A stretch of DNA of 64,000 bases from Mactra quadrangularis. Its lineage: Eukaryota; Mollusca; Bivalvia; Venerida; Mactridae. The notes under the pieces were generated by a model. The model did not search any database. It worked only from the letters and a program-made list of their open reading frames with translations, and was not told the DNA's origin. How positions within the stretch are numbered: the first letter of the stretch is position 1; the number at the start of each line of letters is the position of its first letter. The stretch lies in the NCBI GenBank assembly GCA_025267735.1, contig CM046299.1, forward strand, positions 12,546,232-12,610,231. Direction: 5' to 3'. Below, in pieces: positions 24,401-36,400 of the stretch. The position numbers were made by a program, and so were the translations under genes.

Positions 24401-27400
24401 TTTTTTATACAAGAATTACCTTTCTCTTTGTTTATTTTGTTTTGTTTACATTTCATTTTTTGACTTTTTTGTTGCTAATGAAATTTCGTAGCTGATTAAT
24501 ATCATTAGAGAAAGAAATTGTAAATATTTATATAGTTGGTTTGTTACTCAGTGATGATGTTTTTGAGTGTTGGTTTTTCTCACTTGTTGTTTATGTTGTT
24601 TGTTGATAATTGGTATTTTTTGTGTCATTTTTGAAATTTATTTAAAACTGGTCAGTTGAGAACTTTGACTTGTATTCCTGAGTCACTGACCTTACAAATG
24701 TCATTAACTGTCAATTACACTTGAAGGGTTTAACATTTAACTTTTGTTATTCCAAACTGGACAATTTTCTGGAGAAGAAAAACTGTCATTTCTCTCTTAA
24801 CAATTAGATAGATCAGTAAATGTTGGTGGGCAGTTGGGTTTGAGGGCATGTGTGCATTAACAGTTCTTCAGTGAACTTGGGCTCGACAATAATTTTATAA
24901 CTAGATTGCTCTTAATTGGACAGCAAGCTATATTTCTAACTTGCCAAAACCACATCTTTAATAGCAGTAACAGGTTGCCAGAACCCAAGTATGGGTCGTA
25001 GGGGGCAAAAGGATGACCGGTAATGTTGAGCCCCTGTGCACACTTACAATTCTTGAGTGATTTCCATCAAACTTTCACAAAAGTAACATCATCATGTACT
25101 CTGGAATGTAACATTGGCGGATTTGAATTTCAACATTTTTGACATAGTTATTTTCTAAATAATTGAGAAGTACCAATCTTTGTGCAACTTCATTATTTGT
25201 AGGAAAAACCTGGTTTTGTGACGATTCCTGTCACTTGTTATAATTATCATAGTTTATTATCATTATTTTCAATATTATCATTATTTATTATCATTATAAA
25301 TCTGAATAAAGTTATATTACTACAGGTGGAAATCATTCCTGAAAGTCTGAGATTATTATAAAGAAATCCCAGGCTTAGGGCAAAACGGTCATAACTCAAT
25401 TTAAAAAAAGAGTGAGTTACGGCCATTTTGCACTAAGCCCTCAACATGAGTCTCTTCTCTTCTAACAGGTGTTATATTGTTTAGAAATACTGAAGTTCTC
25501 ATTGTTAACCTGCAGGAATAAGTTGATGGTTCAAGATTATAATTGCTTTTTATATCTCACAATTATTTTTATAAGACTTGGCAGGTGCTACTTTATAATT
25601 ACATTGTATAGTTTTAACAATATATTGTTATTTCTTTTATCATGGTGGTCAAAAATTCATTGTTTTATAAGGCCTGTGTGTTTGAATGAAGTTTTAAGCT
25701 TTTTGCCCCTTTCTGTACAGTGTTAGTTGTAGGATTTGGAAACACCATCTAACCTTTGTAGTTTGTTGGAGCATGTGCTATAACATCCCATGCTTGGTAA
25801 ACAACTACCTACTTCCTTACCCACAAAGCCATGGAGCCTATCCAACTGGCTAAGTCAGTAGCATGCAAGTCTACTCTTTAAGGGGTTGTGGGTTCAATTC
25901 CCAGGCAGGGCATAATACTTTCGGGGAGTTGAGTCATGAAATAAATTTTATGACCATTCTCCCTCCTACCACTGATTCTTAATCATAATGGTCAATCACT
26001 GACGGATGTTATGTTACACCTAGTATCTGTAAGTAGATTGACTAACCGCCATTTGAGTTAATACAATGTGTTGCTACAGCATTGAACCCCACAAACAATT
26101 AAGAGCAATGGTTTGTAGATGATGTCATAGGACAACCCTCTGTCACTGAGTTACAATGATTTAAAGTTGGCAATCTTGATTCCAGTATATATATGGGTCT
26201 TCACTCTAGATGCTAAAAACTTAACTGAACATCCAACTCAGTTTAATAACTTATTAGGTCATCATTGTATATTATGAAGCAGCACAGTGCCCATACAACT
26301 TTTATGAAGCTACAATGCAGCCAATTTACTTGTTTGGTTGTCCTTGTCCCATTTCTAGGCACAAAGGGCAAAATTAATTAATTTGTTAGTTACTGTAAGT
26401 TAAAGAAGCCTCTAAAAGAAATTATATTCATCCAGATGCTGGTTTCAACAATACTTTATTAACAAATGCTATCTTTAAAGGACGGCTGCAAAACTTAACT
26501 GCTCCTGTAGATTATTTTTACATTAATTGTCGATTAAAAGTAGAAAATTAGAAAGTTTCTGGGGGTGAAATTATTAAGTTTTAAAGTGTTTGTTTCCATG
26601 ATTAAGCATGTTGAATTGTTAAGTGCATTGGTTGCCATGGTGATTGTGTACCTGGTTTTAGTTTTTTTGGATGTTTACCAAATTGTATTTTTCAGTTTGA
26701 ATGTTTTGTTTGTTAATGCTTTCATTGATACTACTAAAAGCTGTACAGTTGAACTGATGAATTTGTGTAAACAATTTACTGGATGCACTTAATGCCAAGA
26801 ATGATTTGTACCTTACAAGTGGTCATGTGATAATTATGTTCTGTTAAATTGTACATTGTTTTGTTATATTGTATTTTGATTGTGCTGCCTTCGACTGACT
26901 ACTCTATAAAGGTTTTTGTTTTACGGCCATGTTTAACTGAGTTAGATTCATAGACAGACTTTACCATTCTTCCTGGGATACACCATTACTAGCCTTCTTT
27001 CTCTCTAAGGAACTGTCTACTTTTTGCATGAAGTACCATGGTCAATAATCCAGAGGAGTAGGCGTGGCCGAGTGGTTAAGATGTTTGACTGGTAATCATT
27101 GGATAGCCAGCTCTGCGTTGGTTTGAATCCCATTCCAAACCTACCCTATTGTTTCCTTGAACAAGAAACTTTATCCTACTAGCTCAGTATTTGGGGACCA
27201 GGAAGGGAACTCGAAAGTGATAAATCTAAGTGATAAGAACTGGTTTCGCAATTGAGCTAATATAAATTAGTTTAAATAATCCTGAGGGTTTACAGTGATT
27301 TCATTTATTTGGAAAACTTAAGTACTAGATCTAGAGGCAGGTAGGTGAGTACTGATTAGACAAAGGTCTAGAAAAGCTTGGTTAGATGAGCTGGTCTTGA

Positions 27401-30400
27401 TAAATATGACCAGATTTGTGTTGACATTGCATTAAACACATGACAGTTGTACACTTAATAGTTCAAATGGTTCATGGTGTCCGCTGTCCTGCCCTTAGAG
27501 TCTATCATAAGTCAATTATTTTGATATTCTTGGGCAATCCTTAATAGCAAACCCAGTACTGAACAGGACAGCATTAGGAGTTCAGTTCTTAAGAGTCTAA
27601 CACAGTCTAGAATTGTTAATACTCTTGGCAACAGTTCTTTTATTATACAGATTTGAAGCGAGATCAACATTGGATGTTACAATAGTTGGGTGTTAAATTT
27701 CTCCATAAACAAATCAAACTATGAATGGAATCACTTGGTCATTGACCTTCATTGTTTCTATATACAGTTTGATCTATGTTTCATTTGTTTACTTATTGTT
27801 TTTCTCTGCCAAGTTTATTCTAGGAAAGTCATCATGTGACTTTTAGATTGATATGCTGTTAAACTCAAACTAAAGTCTTCTAGGAATTCAAATTATTTAG
27901 TTCACATTGGGCATTGGAACATGGGGTTGCCAATGATGGCTGTATTTTCTTTCATCATGTTTTTACCACAGGTGCCAGGCTCATTTTTCCTTATTCATTG
28001 TATTGAGTAAAATTTTCTTATGCCTCTTCCAGTGACATAGCAGTGTTACAAAATAAGGATATGAAAGTTTTTCTGAACAGATATTTTTAAGACAACACTA
28101 TATCTCATTTGCAGTATTTTCGTTGCCCAAAAGATATTTTGGTTGCCTGAACTAAAAAGTGGTTGTCCCTGGCAACTAGACACCAACTTATTTTGTAGAC
28201 TGGTCATTATAGGTTAAGTTTAGATGACTTAAGTGTTTTTTGTGATTTCGATTTTATATTTTCACTACCTATAGTTCAGTTTGCATTAAAATATTCAGAA
28301 TATATTTTCTTGATAGAATTACAGACACTGAAAGGTAGTTATAATAATAATATAAAATAATGAAGTCTGTAAACAAGAAGCATTCTTTCTCTTCTAGTCT
28401 AAGAATGATTGAAATACTGTCGATGAGACATTACAAGTAATAACAATTAATTTGTAATGATAATAAAATAGAAATAGATGCTTCCCTGGTTGTAACTTAT
28501 CCCACATTTCCTTCCTTCCACTATCTTTGCTCTGTGTGTCCTATCAATCTCTAAGACTTGTAGTCGTGGACTATTGTCATTAATGTACAATAACAGCACA
28601 TCACTTGTCAACAGAGATTCCGTAAAAATGCCAAACTTGTCCTGAAAATTTGTCCTTTGTTTTGTTAATGTCGGAAGTTAGTGAGTTTCCTTGTAAAGTT
28701 TTATTACATTTCTTATTTGGTACTTGATATGTCGAGGATACATGCATACGGTGCCCAGCATAAGTTTGTAGACGAAAGAAATTCAATAAACTCTTAAATT
28801 TCAATAATTGTTTTTGTTGAAAATTATTTTATTCTCGATACATTTGGTATGGTTGGTGATAACATGACATCCAATTTCATGATTCAGTTCATTGTAAGAT
28901 GTAACATTTTGACATCCAAAATCTTCCTAAACCATGACCAATGTAATTTTTTACATAACATGATTTTAAGCTACTTTTTCAGTTTCATCTATAAATAAGA
29001 ACAAAAAGTGGCAAAACTAAGACATTTCAAAGTATATGGTGATCACATGTTTGATAAAAGCAGTTTAGAAAATGTTCAATGTGAAAGTGTCTTCAAACTT
29101 TTGGTTGATACTGTAGGATTAGACTAAAACTATCCTGGCAGTGTTAGTGTAATCAATGTATATATGTCTGGGGAAGTGATTGATTTGACATTTTAGTGAC
29201 ACACTTGAAGAAATGATCAGACAAACTTACAGACTTCATGTGCTTGTTGGCAAACCATATTGGTATCTCTTTATGTCATTTTGTGCAAGTATTGACTTCC
29301 TTTAATTCAATCTTGACTTGTTTTACTCAATTAAGACAATTTACTTTGTTTAATTGTTGAAATACGTTTTGAAATCAGATTATGTTCTACGGGAAATTAG
29401 CAATTTTTGGTTTACGGCAGTTTGTATAATTGTACTTAATGACAAATTTCACATTTTGTTGTTTCTTGAAGTTTTAACTACTTACAATTCTCTGAAGGCA
29501 TCTATAGTATGAGGATGGGTTGTTGTGTTTGTCTGAAGGCATCTACTATCAGAAGTTGTTCTGTAGTTTAATTTGCTGAGGTTTGAAAAATTTTTGCTGG
29601 GTTACTTGAAACTAGTATTCTTGTGGTGATCGTAGGTGACTATATAGTCACTTCCAAAAGCCTTGCTGTTGGGTTAACCCTTAAGCGACGAGGTTGAGTT
29701 CTCACCTACCACCTGAGAGAACCAGGTTCGATTCCCAGTCAGGGCATATGGTTTTTATTCTCCCAATTTACTTTATTCTTTAGAAAGTTTTTATGCTTAG
29801 TTAATTAACTGGTCATTTTGGTGAGGTGTTTTTCTTTTAGATTTTGCTGATGTTTAGAAAAAAGACACTTGGGTCAGTGGCACAATAGGCTGTATGTGGC
29901 ATTTTGAATTAAGTGTCTCATAGAGGTTGCTGGCTAAAGATTAATCTGGTTTTGGTTATTTTTATTTCTTGGTCAAGTGAGTTGGCCTCCGCAACATGAC
30001 CATAATTTGTGTTGTCAAGGTGTTAAACTCAATGTAAAGAAGAAAGTCAGAGTCATATCCAAAATAAGGGAAATCAAAATGATGTCCCAGTTTCTATTTT
30101 GTTATGGATTAAGTTCTTTATTGCCAGCCAGTACTCTCTAGTCATATCTTGTCATGTTTTCTACTTACAAAAAACTTAGTTATATCTAGTAATGACATTT
30201 TTATAAGATGTTGTGATTATTTGTGTTCATTATATGATAATCGGACCTATTATTTGTGATTGGTCCGGATTCTTTTTATTACTATCTGAAGTTACCGGCT
30301 GATTTGTGTCTGCTCATATTTCCCCATAATCCCTTCTGATGGTAATGTACGAGTTATGGGTGACTATATAGTTATATACATGTCTGGCGGGACTACATGA

Positions 30401-33400
30401 AGTTAGTATATCTCATATTTCTGTATTTCTTAGTGATAAAACTCCTGGTAAATCAGTACAATACATAGATAATGTCATTAAAACACTATAAAACAAGGTC
30501 TGGTTGTCTAGGGTATGTTGATTATACTGAGTCTTACTCATTAAGCTTATCAGAACAATTTGGTTTGGTTTTCTTGTATGATTATGGTATTATGGTATAT
30601 TATATGCTTTGTTTGTCCTTTTATGGAAATAATTACCTTGGGTTTATCATATTTTTATATCTTGTATGCTATTAGTTTATAGTTTTGTAGGGTCATTAAT
30701 ATATTGTTGTTCTTTAAGCCTTTCATGCTTTTGTTGTTATTCTGGTGGAATGGAATCATCCTGGAACATCTTTTATTGCAATAATATACATCTTCAGCCC
30801 TTAGCTTTACTCAACTTATAACCCTCATCATGCACTAAAGCTTGAATGAGGGACCATTTTGTCTATTTATGTCTAAAACCTTTAACAGAGGATAAGCACC
30901 TTTTTACACTTGACTTCTGCCAGCATTAATGTTTGGCTCACATTTTTACCAACCCAATATTTGTGTGTAAAAAACTGAATTTTTGGTGCAAAAAGTACAT
31001 AATATTATCATTTAGTATAATAAAACATTGTGTTGAAACCATTTCTCTTTACTAAAAAGTTTCTGATTTTTAAAACTTCTACATTATGATTTTCTTATAT
31101 AATGTGGCAGGCAATCCATAATGTCCCATAAAAATGGTGAAATTTAAAAAAAAAATTGATTTATGACTCTTACTGATCACAAAATGTTGCATGGTATTGG
31201 TTCACTCATAAGCCCTGTTAAAATCTTTTATATCAGCCCCATATCACAAAATGTCACATGGTAAATTCACCATGCATAAGCCCCTGATAAAAAAAATCCT
31301 ATCCGCAACCCTTGAACATGTATATTGATAGTAATAAGTATAAGGTTTATATCTTGTACCAGCTCCTGATAAAATAATTCCTACCAGCCCCTGTACATGT
31401 ATATATAGTTAGCATAATGTTGGGTTTATATCTTGTACCAGCTCCTGATAAAATAATTCCTACCAGCCCCTGTACATGTATATATAGTTAGCATAATGTT
31501 GGGTTTATATCTTGTACCAGCCCCTGATAAATTAATTCCTACCAGTCCCTGTACATGTATATATAGTTAGCATAATGTTGGGTTTATATCTTGTACCAGC
31601 CCCTGATAAAATAATTCCTACCAGTCCCTGTACATGTATATATAGTTAGCATAATGTTGGGTTTATATCTTCTACCAGCCCCTGATAAAATAATTCCTAT
31701 CAGCCCCTGTACATGTATATATAGTTAGCATAATGTTGGGTTTATATCTTCTACCAGCCCCTGATAAAATAATGCCTATCAGTCCCTGTACATGTATATA
31801 TAGTTAGCATAATGTTGGGTTTATATCTTCTACCAGCCCCTGATAAAATAATTCCTACCAGTCCCTGTACATGTATATATAGTTAGCATAATGTTGGGTT
31901 TATATCTTCTACCAGCCCCTGATAAAATAATGCCTATCAGTCCCTGTACATGTATATATAGTTAGCATAATGTTGGGTTTATATCTTCTACCAGCCCCTG
32001 ATAAAATAATTCCTACCAGTCCCTGTACATGTATATATAGATAGCATAATGTTGGGTTTATATCTTCCACCAGCCCCTGATAAAATAATTCCTACCAGCC
32101 CCTGTACATGTATATATAGTTAGCATAATGTTGGGTTTATATCTTCTACCAGCCCCTGATAAAATAATGCCTATCAGTCCCTGTACATGTATATATAGTT
32201 AGAATAATGTTGGGTTTATATCTTCTACCAGCCCCTGATAAAATAATTCCTACCAGCCCCAGTACATGTATATATAGTTAGCATAATGTTGGGTTTATAT
32301 CTTGTACCAGCCCCTGATAAAATAATTCCTACCAGTCCCTGTACATGTATATATAGTTAGCATAATGTTGGGTTTATATCTTCTACCAGCCCCTGATAAA
32401 ATAATTCCTACCAGCCCCAGTACATGTATATATAGTTAGCATAATGTTGGGTTTATATCTTCTACCAGCCCCTGATAAAATAATTCCTACCAGTCCCTGT
32501 ACATGTATATATAGTTAGCATAATGTTGGGTTTATATCTTGCACCAGCCCCTGATAAAATAATTCCTACCAGCCCCAGTACATGTATATATAGTTAGCAT
32601 AATGTTGGGTTTATATCTTGTACCAGCCCCTGATAAAATAATTCCTACCAGTCCCTGTACATGTATATATAGTTAGCATAATGTTGGGTTTATATCTTGT
32701 ACCAGCTATCACATCCTGGTAATTATCTCTCATCATCTGTGTAACATTATAGGATTTAGAATTTTATAGATGTGACACGCGGGTTGTTTTATTTGAAGTA
32801 GTATCACTGTTAATGAGCCTACATTGTAATTACCTTTTATAATGACACTCGTTCTTTCCCTTTCCAATGATTTTATTACGACAGTTACTGCTTCAGAATG
32901 TGACTCCAAGAAGATATGGTATTTTTTATCTGTCCTGAATAGTACTGAATATCTAGTAAATTCTAGAAATGTTTCATTTATGTACTCTTAAACTTCAAAC
33001 ATTTTGTCTCTTTCATTTTATCTTTTGCTTCATGTAATACTTTAGATGGTCTGCAAAGAGTTCTAAGAGACAATACATTTTCAAACTCTGCTATTGTATT
33101 AGACTGATCCATAAATTGACTTACAGATTATAAACATTTTTGACATTTAACTACACAATTATGGTGGCATATTTCTGCCATCAAATAACCACATAACTAA
33201 CTAGTTACTTAAGAGGTTAACTAGTTATGATAACTAGTTAACCTCTTTAGTTAATCAAGAGGTTAACTAGTTACAGCAACTAGTTAACCTCTTAATTAAC
33301 TTAGTTAGTTGTGTTGGAAGCTTAATTCATTGTTTGTTAATTGTAAACAATCTGGAACTTGCCCTCGATTATCTATGTATTGGTTATTGTATAAACTAGC

Positions 33401-36400
33401 CAAACTTACAAATCTTGGTGTATATTTAGTCAGTTTAAATAATAAACTTCGTATATTGTTTATAAGTTAGCAGAATGTACCGTACAATTATAAATAACTA
33501 TGCTTTAAGGGCAAAATCAAACTTGTTCATTAATGCCATTCCATTCTATATTACTATATAAATGATATTTGCAGTCTACGAATATAGTGTCTGGTTAGGA
33601 CAACTACTTTTTAGTTCGGGTTTAGGAAATTCTATTGGGCAACCAAAAATCTACAGACAAGTTACAGTGTTTGCTACTTAAATGGCCTGTTCAGGCAACC
33701 ACTTTAAATATCCTAATTTCGTTGACTGTATTAGTATAAATAAGTGTAAAAACAGGTAACAATTTGTTCTTCCTAGAGTAATATTTTACATGAAATGTTA
33801 TATTTCCTCCATTGTATATTTTCAGGATTTGACAGAAGTATACCTGGTTACCAAGGTAGATACAGTTATATAGGTAATGATCCAACGGAACATAATTTAC
33901 AGATAGTTAGTACAATATTAGATGATGATGATGATTTTCAATGTCAAGTTGGTCCTGCTGATAACAATCCACCTCTAATGGCTAAAGCTCATCTTACTAT
34001 TTTAGGTAAGTTTATTTTTGACTGTATTGTCTACCTGCATTGAGATGTTCATGACCTTGTGCCTGACTTTCAAGGCTTGCCAATAATTTCTAACTAGGCA
34101 CCCATCTTGGTTGGACGTTACCAGCTGTACATGTATGTGTTTTATTAGCCTGAACCAAATGTTAACTAACAGTTATGAGTTGCTCGAACCCAAATATAGT
34201 TTGTCAGGTCAATCGCCCGTGGTTGTCAATGTTGAGCCCTTGACTTTGGTGTTTGTACGTAGTCTTCTTGCTTTGATAGACATATAGCATTAGTTTGCTT
34301 GCTTTGAAAGAATTAGTACTTTATCCCTCACTTTGTCATCTGTATAAAGCCTTCTTGTTTTGTGAGAGTTATTGCATTATCTTGCTTGCTTTGAGAGACT
34401 TGGTACTTTATCTTTGACTTTGGTCTTCTTGCTTTGTGAGAGTTATTGCATTATTTTGCTTGCTTTGAGAGACTTGGTACCCTATCTTTGACTTTGGTCT
34501 TCTTGCTTTGAGAGAGTTATTGCATTATTTTACTTGCTTTGAGAGACTTGGTACTTTATCTTTGACTTTGGTCTTCTTGCTTTGTGAGAGTTATTGCATT
34601 ATTTTACTTGCTTTGAGAGACTTGGTACTTTATCTTTGACTTTGGTCTTCTTGCTTTGTGAGAGTTATTGCATTATTTCACTTGCTTTGAGAGACTTGGT
34701 ACTTTATCTTTGACTTGGTCTTCTTGCTTTGAGAGATTTATTGCATTATCTTGCTTGCTTTGAGAGACTTCATACTTTGTCTTTGACTTTGGTGTCTGTA
34801 CAAAGCCTACGTGCTCTGAGAGAGTTATCAAAATGACACAATGTATGCTGCTTGTGTGTTTACATAGTTCTTGTATATCTTGGTATTTTGTCATAGCCAT
34901 TCTATTTTAACCCTTAAATTACATTTGAATGAGGTTGCCTGCAGAAATATTTTTTCTATATTGATTACAACTTCATTTTCAACTTATTCTTCCAGGAAAC
35001 CTAGGTTTCAATTTACATTACACTTAACATACTGTTTCCTTTAACAAACTTGTATATAAGTACAAGTACTTCTAAACTTTTCATCAGAAACAAAACATTT
35101 ATGTCAACCAAAAATACATTAGATGTTGGTAGTTATCTAGATCTCTTTCTTTTTTAATGTGTTTTTGTTTAGTGATACTATTTCTCCTGTTTTTCAATTC
35201 CTTGCTGGTATACATTGTTTTTTGATGTAATTATGTATTTCCTTAAATGGCTTTTAGCTCAGTTTGTTTTGTTTCACAGAGACATTATTACTCGTATTTT
35301 TCTACCATCATATATGGGTCTAGAACATGTTTTCTGTTTCATGTTATTGGCTTATCAACTCTGTACAGTAATAAATCTGGGAACACCAATCATCTGGGGT
35401 TTTAATTGTTCTTGAATAGTTCCACATCAGGCATGACAAGACATTCTCTTGAAATGGTTCTGATTGTTTGTTTGGTTTTTTTTGCCTTGTGTTTTGTTGA
35501 TTTTAGAAAATAGAAGTTTAATGTTTATCTCAGTTTCTCTTTAAAGCCTTCATGCTATGGTTTGGTAATGTTTGACAACAAAATCCAGGAGAATAGTTTT
35601 TGTATTCATTGTGTTAACAATGAATACTCTGTTATGAAAAGATTAATAGTAGTATTCCGATCGGAGTCCAATTTTAATCGCCTATACCTAACAGCACCCA
35701 AGCCAGAATATTCCGAGACAAAGTAGTTCATGATTTGCAACATCATACTGAAACTGGTACTTTATGTATTTCTGCGCGAGAAATTGACCAGACGCTCAAT
35801 ATGACGTCACAGAATATACTTGAAGCGAATAACTTGTAACAGAGATAAGACTGCCCATAATACCCGTGAGAGGTGTGTGGCAGTACTATGAGATAGATGT
35901 ACACTCGACGGCCTTCGCGGTCTATTTATAGAAAGTCACAGTCTAAACCACTGACGAAGACACTGTGACTGGCACCATAATCAGAGAAGGATTATCAGAC
36001 CATCACTGATAATGATCCTTTTATATATTGTACATTTATTTATTAAATTATCAAACATGATTGGTTTAATTAACGGTTAATAAACATTATTAAAGAATTT
36101 TAATCCCTCACTTATAGAGATCACAGGCGTAAGCAGCATTTCGTGCTATTAATTGTTTGGGGACCTTTGATGTTTTGCGTCAATATTTTCTTGTAAAGAA
36201 ATATAATCTACGTTCGATTAGCCGTCGGAATATGGGACAGAACATGTTTTTGAATCGAATAATCTGGATTGGTTATCAATAAATATAATTTCTTGCCAAA
36301 TGAACAGGAGAATTATAAAGTATACCATAAAAATGAGTTTGTACGTACTCGGTCGGAACATGACGAAATTGTTAAACTCTGACACATATATTGCTTTCAA

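Larger units (their letters stand above)
6421..33825 (+). other. Nephrin intron 1 (27.4 kb)
   Basis: The intron joins the two halves of Ig1. The first half ends in a split Gly codon, and the second starts with GA and continues FDRSIPGY, so no exon is missing between them. It is filled with the transposons, SINEs and tandem arrays listed separately. Open frames inside it, such as 8316-8555, 10253-10441 and 25469-25726, show no domain and no splice-compatible Ig coding. Confidence 0.85.

Noticed and set aside
25469..25726. Hydrophobic small protein
   Set aside because: Phe/Leu/Ile-rich because the DNA is AT-rich; no domain, no splice context and no second copy.
31344..32706. Regular repeat array as a CRISPR
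   Set aside because: Units are head-to-tail 79-mers with no unique spacers, inside a eukaryotic intron, so this is satellite DNA.
6246..34005. Kirre/Neph-type gene instead of nephrin
   Set aside because: Ig1 alone would fit both, but eight further Ig folds and the cysteine-less seventh domain fit nephrin and not the five-domain Neph family.
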